Of a stretch of 64,000 nt of DNA, positions 16,974 to 25,174 are shown piece by piece. Source of the DNA: Baekduia alba. GTDB taxonomy: Bacteria; Actinomycetota; Thermoleophilia; Solirubrobacterales; Solirubrobacteraceae. The translations under genes were made by a program, and so were the position numbers. The first letter of the stretch is position 1, and each line of letters starts with the position of its first letter. The DNA lies in NCBI RefSeq assembly GCF_028416635.1, contig NZ_CP114013.1, positions 3,782,001-3,846,000 on the forward strand. The letters run 5' to 3'. The notes beneath the pieces were generated by a model, which searched no databases, was not told the DNA's origin, and saw nothing but the letters and a program-made list of their open reading frames with translations.

Positions 16974-18191
16974 ATGCCCAGGTGGGAACCGCCGTCCGAC
17001 CGCGTCGCGGAGCTGATCCGCGCCGGCGCCGCCGCGCTGCTGGACGAGACCTCCGCGCTCTTCGAGCAGGTCGACGCGGCCGTGCTGGAGGCGACGCCGC
17101 CGCGCCTGTCCGCCGACCCCGCGATCACCGCCGCGACCGTCGCGACCAACCACGCCAACATCCTGCACTGGGCCGGCGCCAACACGCGCCGGCCGGGCGC
17201 GCACGTCCCGGCCAACCTCAGCCCCGCGGTGCTCGACCTCGCGCGCGACATCGTCCGGCGCGGCCTGGACGACAGCACCACGCTCAACACCTACCGCGTC
17301 GGCCAGAACATCGCCTGGCGCGCGTGGATGACGCTCGCGTTCACGCTCACCGACGACCCCGACGAGCTGCGTGAGCTGCTCGACGTCACCGCCCGCTCGA
17401 TCTTCGCGTTCGTGGGAGAGACCGTCGACGGCATCCAGGAGCTGATCGACCGCGAGCGCGAGGAGCTCGCGGGCGGCACCCACGCCGAGCGGCTGGAGAC
17501 CGTCAACCTGATCCTGGAGGGCGCGCCGATCACCAGCGCGCGGGCCAGCGAGCGCCTGCGCTACGAGCTGGCCGGGCGCCACACCGCGGCCGTCGCCTGG
17601 ACCGACGAGGACGGCGCCGGGCCGGGCGCGCTGGAGCAGGCGGCCGACGCGCTGGCCCGCGCGGCCGGCGCACGGCGCGCGTTCACGGTCGTCGCGAGCA
17701 CGCGCGCGCTGTGGGCGTGGTTCGCGGCCGCCGACGCCGGGGCGCCGGTCGACTTCGCCGCGCCGCCCGGCGTCCGGATCGCGCTCGGCACGACGGCCGC
17801 CGGCATGGAGGGCTTCCGGCGCAGCCACCTCGACGCGCTCGCCACGCAGCGCCTGATGCACCGCATGCCCGGCGACCTGCGGATCGCCTCCTACCAGGAC
17901 GTGCAGCTCGTGGCGCTCAGCGCGCAGGACGAGGAGGGCACCGCGGAGTTCGTCGCGCGCACGCTCGGCCGGCTGGCCACCGCGGACCCGGAGCTGCGCG
18001 AGACGCTGCGCGTCTACATCCGCGAGGAGTTCAGCGCCTCGCGCGCGGCACGGGCCCTGTTCGCCCACCGCAACACGGTGCTCAACCGCCTCGCGCGCGC
18101 CCGCGAGCTGCTGCCCGCGCCGCTGGAAGGGCGCGGCCTGCAGGTCGGCCTGGCGCTGGAGATCGTGCACTGGCTCGGCGCGCGCGCGTGA
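16974..18191 (+). CDS. PucR-family transcriptional regulator
   Basis: A 405-residue regulator. The N-terminal half is helical (a sensory RsbRD-like/unknown domain with RVGQNIAWRAWMTLAFTLTDD). The middle region is a GGDEF-like CdaR segment, and the C-terminus has the PucR helix-turn-helix: REEFSASRAARALFAHRNTVLNRLARA followed by LALEIVHWLG. PucR regulators usually activate adjacent catabolic genes in response to their substrate. Its divergent position, 75 nt from the monooxygenase gene, strongly suggests that gene as a target. The start ATG follows a TAGGCT box. Confidence 0.85.
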   Translation: MPRWEPPSDRVAELIRAGAAALLDETSALFEQVDAAVLEATPPRLSADPAITAATVATNHANILHWAGANTRRPGAHVPANLSPAVLDLARDIVRRGLDDSTTLNTYRVGQNIAWRAWMTLAFTLTDDPDELRELLDVTARSIFAFVGETVDGIQELIDREREELAGGTHAERLETVNLILEGAPITSARASERLRYELAGRHTAAVAWTDEDGAGPGALEQAADALARAAGARRAFTVVASTRALWAWFAAADAGAPVDFAAPPGVRIALGTTAAGMEGFRRSHLDALATQRLMHRMPGDLRIASYQDVQLVALSAQDEEGTAEFVARTLGRLATADPELRETLRVYIREEFSASRAARALFAHRNTVLNRLARARELLPAPLEGRGLQVGLALEIVHWLGARA

Positions 18192-18261
18192 ACGCGGGCC
18201 CTCGCCGCGCGTTCCCCAGGTACACGGACAGGATGTTCGCCCCGAAGACCAAGGACGCTCG

Positions 18262-19833
18262 ATGTTCAGGACCTGGTGCGTCGCCATCATCAGCTGCGTC
18301 GCCGCGAGCGCGACCCTCGCCGGCCCGGCGGGGGCCACGCCCGCCACGCCGACGATCGCGACCGAGCAGCAGGCGCCCCTGAAGCTGCGGCTGACCAGCA
18401 GCACCGGCACGCACTGGGCGTGGACGGTCGTCGACGGCGCCGGCGCGACCGTGGCGACCGCCACCGGCAACCCCGCGACCGTCGACTTCGCGACACCGGG
18501 TGACTACACCGCGCGGCTGGACGCGACCGACGACGACCCGCTGGCCACCGGCCCCGCCCACGCGGAGGCGGCGTTCCACGTCTACGCCAAGCCGGCCGCG
18601 GCCTTCACCTCGGTCCAGCTCGCCGACGGCACCGTCCAGTTCACCGACACCTCGACGAGCGAGCCGACCACCTGGGTCTGGACGTTCCCCGGCGCCGTCA
18701 AGACGTTCAAGGGGCGCGTCCCGCCGCCGCAGGCGCTCCCGGTCGGCGTCTCCACCGTGACGCTCAAGGTGACCAACCCGGCCGGCAACAACACCACCTC
18801 GGCGCCGGTGCTCGTCAACGGGCCGCCCCAGGCGGTGCTCTCGGTCCTGTCGAGCCCGGCGGCGATGGGCGCGCCGGTGCTGCTGGACGCCAGCCGCTCG
18901 ACCGATCCCAACCAGGACGCGCTGAGCTTCGCGTGGGACCTCGACGGCGACGGCGCGTTCGGCGACGCCACCGGCGCGCTGCAGACCGTGAGCTACACGG
19001 CCCCGGGCCGCTACCGCGTCGCGGTCCAGGTCAGCGACGGCCACGGCGCGACCAGCACCGCGGAGGCCGCGATCACCGTGCTCGTCGACCTGGCGCCGGT
19101 CGTCGCCTTCAGCAACGACCCCGCCCAGCCGCTCGTCGGCGCCAACGTCGGCTTCGCCGCGACGGCCTCGGACCCCGACGGCAGCGTGACGCGGATCGAG
19201 TGGGACCTCGACGACGACGGCCAGTTCGACGACGCGGCCGGCCCGACCGCGACGTGGAGCTTCGGCACCGCCGGCGCGCACCGCGTCGCCGTCCGCGCGG
19301 TCGACGACCGGGGCGTCGCGACCGTGGCCTTCCGCACGATCGACGTGGTGAGCCCGAGCCTCCCCCGTCCGACGGACCAGCTGCAGGCGGCATCCACAGG
19401 TCCGCTGCCGCAGAGCTCGGCGCCGGGTCCGACCATCCCCAGAGGCCCGGCGCCGACGACTGCCCGCGCGAAGCTGCTCACGCCGTTCCCGGTGGTGCGG
19501 ATCCGCGGGCTGACCTACCACGGCCAGGTGCGCATCAGCCTGCTGAAGGTCCAGGCGCCGGCCGGCGCGACGATCCGCGTCCGCTGTCGTGAGGGCAGCT
19601 GCGCGGCCAAGCGCGCCGACGTCCGCGTCAAGGCGGCGCGCACGGCGGTCCGGGTGAAGTCCCTCGAGCAGCGCCTGCTCCGCGTGGGCACCATCGTCGA
19701 GGTGTTCGTGACCGCTCCCCACCGGATCGGCAAGTACACGCGGTTCACGATCCGGCGCGACGCGACGCCGGCGCGGACCGACCTGTGCCTGTCGCCGGGC
19801 CGCACGAGGCCGACCGCGTGCCCCACGACGTGA
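18262..19833 (+). CDS. Secreted PKD-domain protein
   Basis: A 523-residue secreted protein with a signal peptide (cleavage after about AGA, residue 25). It has an N-terminal Ig-like region and several PKD repeats with the family signatures FTDTSTSEPTTWVWTFPGA, LSFAWDLDGDGAFGDAT and ITRIEWDLDDDGQFDDA-type motifs (here VTRIEWDLDDDGQFDD). A Pro/Ser-rich linker (residues about 375-405) leads to a basic C-terminal beta domain (VRIRGLTYHGQVRISLLKVQ) with two Cys. PKD domains bind polymers or proteins at the surface. It ends by overlapping the next gene (GTGA). Its place beside the GH114 gene suggests a role with the exopolysaccharide. Confidence 0.75.
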   Translation: MFRTWCVAIISCVAASATLAGPAGATPATPTIATEQQAPLKLRLTSSTGTHWAWTVVDGAGATVATATGNPATVDFATPGDYTARLDATDDDPLATGPAHAEAAFHVYAKPAAAFTSVQLADGTVQFTDTSTSEPTTWVWTFPGAVKTFKGRVPPPQALPVGVSTVTLKVTNPAGNNTTSAPVLVNGPPQAVLSVLSSPAAMGAPVLLDASRSTDPNQDALSFAWDLDGDGAFGDATGALQTVSYTAPGRYRVAVQVSDGHGATSTAEAAITVLVDLAPVVAFSNDPAQPLVGANVGFAATASDPDGSVTRIEWDLDDDGQFDDAAGPTATWSFGTAGAHRVAVRAVDDRGVATVAFRTIDVVSPSLPRPTDQLQAASTGPLPQSSAPGPTIPRGPAPTTARAKLLTPFPVVRIRGLTYHGQVRISLLKVQAPAGATIRVRCREGSCAAKRADVRVKAARTAVRVKSLEQRLLRVGTIVEVFVTAPHRIGKYTRFTIRRDATPARTDLCLSPGRTRPTACPTT

Positions 19834-20381
19834 CCGGAGCCCGAGCGGCCGTCCGGCTGCTGTGCGTGCTGGCCGCCGCGGGCGCGCTGGCCGGCGGGCT
19901 GGTCGGCGGGCTGGCCGCCGGCCGGATGTCGTCGGGCGAGGCGGCGATCGCCCGCGACGCGCCGGCGCCCGCCAAGGCGGCGGTGAGGCCGCGGGCCGCC
20001 AAGGCCGCGAGGCCGGCGCCCGCCGCGAGCGCGCGCACCGCGCACCACGCCCACCGCCGCGCGCACCGGCGCCGGCACGTCAAGCGCAGCGCGCCCGCGA
20101 CGCCTGCGCCCCGGGTAACGCCCGCGCCGAGCCCGGCGCCCGTGCCGGCGGCGGCGACGACGGCGACCGACACCGCCACGGCCGGGCCGCCCGCGCCGGT
20201 GAACGACACGCCGGCGGCGGTCGCGCCGCCGCCCTCCGCCCCCAGGCCGAGCCCGAGCCCGGCGCCCACGCCGGCCCCGGCGCCCGCCGCTCGCAAGCCC
20301 GAGCCGGCGCCGGCCGGGCCCAAGCCGGAGCCCGCCGCCGCCCAGCGGCAGCCGACCGGCACGTTCGACGACTCGGGATGA
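19830..20381 (+). CDS. Pro/Ala-rich membrane-anchored protein
   Basis: A 183-residue protein starting at GTG 19830, which overlaps the PKD gene stop by 4 nt. One hydrophobic helix (LLCVLAAAGALAGGLVGGLAAG) is followed by a long extracellular Pro/Ala/Lys-rich tail with a His/Arg-rich patch (HHAHRRAHRRRHVKR). Such low-complexity tails span the cell wall or bind anionic polymers. There is no enzyme domain. An upstream GTG at 19818 in the same frame is also possible. It ends in an ATGA overlap with the GH114 gene, so the three plus-strand genes are one unit. Confidence 0.6.
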   Translation: MTGARAAVRLLCVLAAAGALAGGLVGGLAAGRMSSGEAAIARDAPAPAKAAVRPRAAKAARPAPAASARTAHHAHRRAHRRRHVKRSAPATPAPRVTPAPSPAPVPAAATTATDTATAGPPAPVNDTPAAVAPPPSAPRPSPSPAPTPAPAPAARKPEPAPAGPKPEPAAAQRQPTGTFDDSG

Positions 20382-21580
20382 CCGCGCGACGCGGCCCGCA
20401 GGTCGCGGCGCTCGTCCTCGTGGTCGCGATCCTCGCGGCCGGGGCGCTCGTCGTCGCGCGGGCCGACAGCGAGCGCGACACCGTCCTGCAGGCCGAGCGC
20501 CTGCGCGTCGCCGCCGGCAGCGGCCATGTCGTGCGCGACGCGTCGGCCGGCGGGCGGCGCGCGCTCCTGCTCACCGGCGGCGCCACCGCTCGCGGGCGCG
20601 TGCGGCTGCCCGGCGCCGCGCGGTTGACCGTGGTCGCCCGCGGCACACCGTGCGCCGGCGCCCCGCGGATCCTGGTCGCGGTCGACGGCGCGCGCGTCCT
20701 CGCGACCGCCGTGCGCGGCAGCCGGCGCTGGTCGACCCTGGCCGCCGCGCCGACGCTGCGCGCCGGCACGCACACGGTCACCCTGCGCCTGCGCAACCCG
20801 CGCCGCACCAACCGGTGCCGGCGCAGCCTGCGCGTCGATCGCCTCGTGCTCGCCGCGGCGCCGCCCGCCGCAGTCGGCCCGGCCTGGAGCCCCGCGCCCG
20901 GCATCAGCTGGCAGTGGCAGCTCACCGGGACGATCGACCTCTCCGTCGACGCCGCGCTCTACGACGTCGACCTCGTCGACACCCCGGCCGCGACGGTCGC
21001 CGCGCTGCACGACCGCGGACGCCACGTCGTCTGCTACCTCGACGCCGGGACCTACGAGCCGGGCCGGCCGGACGCCGCCGCATTCCCCGACGCGGTCCTC
21101 GGGGCAGACGTGGAGGGCTGGCCCGGCGAGCGCTGGCTCGACATCCGCCGCCTGGACGTGCTCGGACCGATCCTCGAACGGCGGCTGGACCTCTGCCGCG
21201 CCAAGGGCTTCGACGGCGTCGAGCCCGACAACGTCGACGCCTATGCCAACGCGAGCGGCTTCCCGCTCACCGGCGCCGACCAGCTGGCGTTCAACCGCTT
21301 CGTCGCCGCCGCCGCCCACGCGCGCGGCCTGTCGGTCGGCCTCAAGAACGACCTCGACCAGGCCGCCGCGCTGGAGCCCGCCTTCGACTGGGCCCTGGAC
21401 GAGCAGTGCTTCCAGTACCACGAGTGCGACGCGCTGCAGCCGTTCGCACGGGCGGGCAAGGCGGTGCTGATCGCCGAGTACGAGGGCGATCCGTCGGCGT
21501 TCTGCCCGCCGGCCCGCGCGGCCGGCTTCTCAGCGATCCGCAAGCGCCTGCCGCTCGACGCGTGGCGGCAGGCCTGCTGA
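20378..21580 (+). CDS. GH114 endo-alpha-1,4-polygalactosaminidase (Ega3-like)
   Basis: A 400-residue secreted or anchored protein. A hydrophobic signal/anchor (about 10-28) is followed by a beta-sandwich region (about 40-165, RGRVRLPGAARLTVVARGT) that resembles a carbohydrate-binding module. The C-terminal catalytic domain of GH114 starts at ISWQWQLTGTIDLSVDAALY. Family motifs are VVCYLDAGTYEPGRPD, GWPGERWLDIR, GFDGVEPDNVDAYAN (acidic catalytic loop), LSVGLKNDLDQ and DEQCFQYHEC. Family members hydrolyse alpha-1,4-linked galactosamine in Pel and in fungal galactosaminogalactan. It faces the PelF-like operon tail to tail, so its substrate is probably the polymer made there. Confidence 0.88.
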   Translation: MTARRGPQVAALVLVVAILAAGALVVARADSERDTVLQAERLRVAAGSGHVVRDASAGGRRALLLTGGATARGRVRLPGAARLTVVARGTPCAGAPRILVAVDGARVLATAVRGSRRWSTLAAAPTLRAGTHTVTLRLRNPRRTNRCRRSLRVDRLVLAAAPPAAVGPAWSPAPGISWQWQLTGTIDLSVDAALYDVDLVDTPAATVAALHDRGRHVVCYLDAGTYEPGRPDAAAFPDAVLGADVEGWPGERWLDIRRLDVLGPILERRLDLCRAKGFDGVEPDNVDAYANASGFPLTGADQLAFNRFVAAAAHARGLSVGLKNDLDQAAALEPAFDWALDEQCFQYHECDALQPFARAGKAVLIAEYEGDPSAFCPPARAAGFSAIRKRLPLDAWRQAC

Positions 21581-21587
21581 CGGCGCG

Positions 21588-22550
21588 TCAGTAGGCGCAG
21601 TACAGCGTCCCTCCCCCGGACGCCGCCGCGCCCGCCGTCCCGGCGTTGACGTACTGCCACTGGTGGTCGGGCCGGCCGCCGACCCAGTAGACGATCTCGT
21701 AGACGCCGACCGCGACGATCCCCTGACCGGTCGGGATCGCGATCGGACCCTGGGTCCAGGGCACGGGCGTCGGCGTCCCGTCGGGGTGGAACTGGGCGAT
21801 GCCCGCGACGGTCGCGGTCCACGTCGCCCAGCGTCCGGCGCCCTCCCCGCCGGTCCCGTACCAGTGCCAGCCACCCGCCGGCGTGTACCAGGCGATCCAG
21901 CCGCGGGTCGAGACCGGCGTCGGCGTCGCGGTCGTGAAGTCCGGCTCGACGAGGTAGGCCTGCGGCGCGCCCGCGCTGTCAGTGCACTGCAGGTGGCCGT
22001 CGGTCCAGAAGCCCTTGGCCGCCGGCGCGGCGCCCTGGCCCGCGCGCAGCTGGAAGTACAGCTTGGACGAGCGGCCGGCCTGGGTGACCGAGAGGGTGGC
22101 GGCGACCGCCTTGTGGCGCACGAGCCGCTTGGCGACCTTGGACGACACGGTCAGCCGCGCGGTCGCGCGGTTGGCCGCGCAGCGGTACCCGCTGCGTGCG
22201 AATGGCGCCTTGGACACCACCTTGGCGCTCACCCGCACCGAGCCGTTCTGCTGGCACGCCAGCGGGACCGAGAAGGTGCGCCGCGCGCGGTTGAGGCTCA
22301 CCGGCGCGTTGCCCAGCAGGCCAGGGCCGGTCGTCCCGCCGGGGATCGCGCCCGGCGCGCCGGGCGGGACGACCGCCGGCGCGGTGCCCGGAGGCGCCGG
22401 CAGGTCGCCGCCGTTGCCCGGCGGCGGGCCGGGCGGCGCCTGGGGCGCCTGGGCCGCGGCGCCGGCCGGGAGGCCGGTAGCAAGCGCGAGCGCCGCCAGC
22501 AGCGCGGGCGCCAGTCGGTGAGGACCGCAGAGCGGGAACGACATCATCAT
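21588..22550 (-). CDS. Secreted protein of unknown function, last gene of the exopolysaccharide operon
   Basis: A 320-residue secreted protein: signal peptide (LAPALLAALALATGLPAGAAA), a Pro/Gly-rich linker (about 35-85), a small two-Cys beta domain (FSVPLACQQNGSVRVSAKVV through LTVSSKVAKRLVRHKAV) and a Trp/Tyr/Gly-rich C-terminal domain with WTDGHLQCTDSAGAP and GWIAWYTPAGGWHWYGTGG. Aromatic-rich beta domains of this kind often bind carbohydrate, but I recognise no family. The start region has three consecutive ATGs (22550, 22547, 22544) behind an AAAGGAG site; 22547 has the best spacing (7 nt). It lies 31 nt after the small membrane gene. Confidence 0.55.
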   Translation of the reverse strand: MMMSFPLCGPHRLAPALLAALALATGLPAGAAAQAPQAPPGPPPGNGGDLPAPPGTAPAVVPPGAPGAIPGGTTGPGLLGNAPVSLNRARRTFSVPLACQQNGSVRVSAKVVSKAPFARSGYRCAANRATARLTVSSKVAKRLVRHKAVAATLSVTQAGRSSKLYFQLRAGQGAAPAAKGFWTDGHLQCTDSAGAPQAYLVEPDFTTATPTPVSTRGWIAWYTPAGGWHWYGTGGEGAGRWATWTATVAGIAQFHPDGTPTPVPWTQGPIAIPTGQGIVAVGVYEIVYWVGGRPDHQWQYVNAGTAGAAASGGGTLYCAY

Positions 22551-22581
22551 GGTGCTCCTTTCAACGGACATGCACGTGCGG

Positions 22582-23091
22582 TCATTCGCCCGGCGGCTCG
22601 GGCCGGTCGCGCAGCTGGCCGCCGATCGCGGCGCGCAGCGTCTCGACCCGCTCGAGCTGCGCGGCGTAGGCGGCGTCGTAGACGGACTGGTGGCGGGCGT
22701 GCGCGAGGATCCCGAGCGGCTTGGGCGGCGGGGCGGCGGGTCGCTCCTCCGCCACCGCGAGCGCGACCGGGGCGGGCACGGGCGCGCGCTCGACCGCACG
22801 CTCCGGGCGCGACAGCCGCGCGGGCTCGACGAGCACGCCCGCGGCGCGCCGCCGGCCGAGCTGCGGTGGCGGCACGTAGCCGAGCAGCATCCCCACCAGC
22901 AGCGCCGGGACGAGCCCGACGATCACGCCGACGACCGCGCCGAGGCCGACCAGCAGCACGGTGATGGGCGCGGAGCGGTCCGGCGCCTGGACGACGGTCG
23001 TCGTGTCGGCCGCGGCGGCCTCGACGCCGCCGCCGACGATCGCGGCGATCAGCAGCACGAGCAGCACCGCACGCCAGCCGCTCATCCGCAT
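22582..23091 (-). CDS. Small membrane protein of the exopolysaccharide operon
   Basis: A 169-residue protein with two hydrophobic helices: one at about 8-27 (WRAVLLVLLIAAIVGGG, possibly a signal peptide) and a long one at about 45-72 (ITVLLVGLGAVVGVIVGLVPALLVGMLLGY). A soluble tail follows, ending in a short helix (YDAAYAAQLERVETLRAAIGG). ATG 23091 has GAGG upstream, while ATG 23085 overlaps the previous gene's stop (ATGA); either is possible. The family is not recognised. Position within the operon suggests an accessory membrane factor of the secretion machinery, comparable in place though not in sequence to PelE. Confidence 0.5.
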   Translation of the reverse strand: MRMSGWRAVLLVLLIAAIVGGGVEAAAADTTTVVQAPDRSAPITVLLVGLGAVVGVIVGLVPALLVGMLLGYVPPPQLGRRRAAGVLVEPARLSRPERAVERAPVPAPVALAVAEERPAAPPPKPLGILAHARHQSVYDAAYAAQLERVETLRAAIGGQLRDRPEPPGE

Positions 23092-23858
23092 GTCGCCAGC
23101 GCCTCGACTTCCTCGTCCAGGTAGTCCGGGAGCGTGCGCCACGGGTTGGGCAGCGCCCCGGACGTCGCGTAGACGTAGCCGGCCGCCGAGCCCGACAGGG
23201 CGTCGAGCGCGTCGGCGCGGCTCGCGCCGTAGACCAGGTGCGCGACGCGGTCGCGGTCCTCGCGGCGCAGCCATCCGGGCGTCGCGCGCAGCGCGTCGGC
23301 GTACGCCGCGGCGGTCCCCTCGAAGGTCACCACGACGTCGGCCAGGTCGAAGTAGCCGGGGGCGGGCGGCACGCCCGGGTTGAGCACCACCAGCCGTCCG
23401 GGGTCGCCCCGCGCCGCGCGCGCCAGGGCACGGTAGTGGGCGAGCTGGGCCTCGTCGGACGCGGCCTCGTCGAAGAAGATCCCGTCGACGCCGTACCAGG
23501 AGACGAAGCGGTCGACGTCGGCCAGCCCCGCGTGCAGCGGCCGCCACCCGTAGCCGGTCGGGACGTAGCCGAGCACCCTGACGCCCGCGGCCTGAAGGGC
23601 GTGGACCGCCGCCGCGTAGGCCGGGCTGCGGCGCGCGCCGGGACCGCTGTCGGGGTTGACGATCACCATGCGCGGCCGCCGCGCGGCGCCGACCAGCGCG
23701 GTCAGCTCGTGCGGCGGCAGGTAGGCCGGGATGAGCGCCTCGCGGCACGTCGCGCCGCGCTCGGCGCCGCGGTGCAGCAGCGCGATCACCACCGCGACCG
23801 CCACGCCGGCGACCGCGACGACCACCGCGACGCCCGGTTGCGACACGAAGGCCCTCAT
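23082..23858 (-). CDS. Spherulin-4 family (GH135/Sph3-like) glycoside hydrolase
   Basis: A 258-residue protein with one N-terminal TM anchor (about 9-28) and an extracellular TIM-barrel of the spherulation-specific family 4. Hallmarks: LIPAYLPPHELTALVGAA at the first strand, MVIVNPDSGPG, VRVLGYVPTGYGWRP, WYGVDGIFFDEAASD (acidic catalytic strand) and VVLNPGVPPAPGYFDLAD followed by VVTFEG. In fungi the GH135 member Sph3 cuts galactosaminogalactan and is needed for its production. The acidic residues in the FFDE strand are intact. It is joined to the multi-TM gene and the next membrane gene by ATGA overlaps. Involvement with an alpha-1,4-galactosamine polymer fits the PelF, CE18 and GH114 neighbours. 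Confidence 0.85.
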   Translation of the reverse strand: MRAFVSQPGVAVVVAVAGVAVAVVIALLHRGAERGATCREALIPAYLPPHELTALVGAARRPRMVIVNPDSGPGARRSPAYAAAVHALQAAGVRVLGYVPTGYGWRPLHAGLADVDRFVSWYGVDGIFFDEAASDEAQLAHYRALARAARGDPGRLVVLNPGVPPAPGYFDLADVVVTFEGTAAAYADALRATPGWLRREDRDRVAHLVYGASRADALDALSGSAAGYVYATSGALPNPWRTLPDYLDEEVEALATCG

Positions 23859-25174
23859 GGGATCCACAGCGACGTCGCGAGGGTGGTCGCGGGACGGCGC
23901 AGCCGCGCCACGACGACGGGCAGCACGAGCAGCGCCACGACGAGGCCGCCGACGACCAGGCCGGCGCCCGGGAAGGGATCGACGTCGCCGAGCCACACCG
24001 CCGCCTCGGCGGCGGCGCCGCACACGACGGCGACCAGCGCCCAGCGCCCGCGGCCCAGCGACTCGAGCAGGCCGACGAGCATGCTCGCCAGCGCCACGAG
24101 CGCGAAGCCCGTCAGGACGCCGGCGCCGCGTGCGCTCCCGCCCAGCCACGGAGACAGCCACAGCAGCGGCGCCGACAGCGCGGCGCTGAGCGCCAGCAGG
24201 CGCCCGAGCGCGCCGAGCAGGACCCGCGTCGGACAGCGCCCGAGGCGGCGCGTGCCGGTCCCGTCGACGGCGACGCCGGACAGCGCCTTGGGGATCGCGA
24301 GCTCGAGGTGGCGCAGGTGGTGGCCCGCCAGCAGGGCGGCGAGCGTGGACGGGATCAGCGCCAGCGCCGGCACCGCGCCGTCGGTCCAGCTCACCGTCCG
24401 GTCCAGCACGAGCATCACGCCCAGCCCGACGCCGATCGCGCCGGCCACCGCCACGGGCTCGCCGGCCCCGAGCGAGCGGCGCGCGACCGCGGGCGACGGG
24501 CGCAGCGCCACGGCGGCGGCCAGCAGCGTGGCGGCCGCCGCCGCGGCGACGACCTCCAGCGCCGGCGCGCCCGACAGCATCGCGGCCGTCGCCAGCAGGA
24601 TGATCAGCACGTAGACCGCCGGCCAGCGCCGCCGGATCAGCACGGTCCCGCCGGTCCAGGTGACGGTCAGCAGGCCGGCCAGCAGCCCGCCCGTCCCCAG
24701 CGCGAGCGCCGGCAGCGCCACGACCGCGACCGCCCCGGCCAGCAGGAGGAGGCGGTGTCGCGCCAGCTGCGCGATGCCCTGGGGCCGGTCCAGGAACCGG
24801 CTGCCGAGCGCGCGCTGCAGCGCGAGCGTGAGCGGCAGGGCGAGCACGAGCGCGCGTTCGACGGCCTGCAGCCCGACGCTGGTCGTCAGCGGCGCGGCCC
24901 AGCACGCGATCGCGACGACGGTGAGCAGGAACGCCGCGCCGTCGGCGAGGACGCCGTCGCGCTCGCCACCGCGCGGGAGCCGGCCGACGCTGGGCTGCGC
25001 GGCGGCCAGCGCCGCGGGCATCGTGGCGCTGGCCGCGGCGAGCGCCGCCTGCGCCGGCATGCCGGCCCAGGCCTCGAGGACGACCGCGGCCTCGAGCAAG
25101 TCCTGGGGCTCGCGCCCCAGGCGCGCCTCGACGAGCAGCCGCGCGTCGCCCAGCTCCGTCGACGTCGCGGTCAC
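23855..25174 (-). CDS. Multi-TM protein, possible PelG-like polysaccharide transporter
   Basis: A 439-residue protein starting at GTG 25174 with a GTGA overlap with the PelF-like gene. About 80 soluble residues come first (GREPQDLLEAAVVLEAWAG), followed by roughly 11-12 hydrophobic helices separated by short basic loops (RRRWP, RLRRP). It has the size and helix number of PelG, the MOP/MATE-type protein that partners PelF in Pel systems. However, I do not see PelG's usual N-terminal FELRKL and SGPW motifs, so the assignment is by position and topology only. It could be a distant PelG replacement that moves the polymer out as PelF makes it. Confidence 0.55.
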   Translation of the reverse strand: MTATSTELGDARLLVEARLGREPQDLLEAAVVLEAWAGMPAQAALAAASATMPAALAAAQPSVGRLPRGGERDGVLADGAAFLLTVVAIACWAAPLTTSVGLQAVERALVLALPLTLALQRALGSRFLDRPQGIAQLARHRLLLLAGAVAVVALPALALGTGGLLAGLLTVTWTGGTVLIRRRWPAVYVLIILLATAAMLSGAPALEVVAAAAAATLLAAAVALRPSPAVARRSLGAGEPVAVAGAIGVGLGVMLVLDRTVSWTDGAVPALALIPSTLAALLAGHHLRHLELAIPKALSGVAVDGTGTRRLGRCPTRVLLGALGRLLALSAALSAPLLWLSPWLGGSARGAGVLTGFALVALASMLVGLLESLGRGRWALVAVVCGAAAEAAVWLGDVDPFPGAGLVVGGLVVALLVLPVVVARLRRPATTLATSLWIP

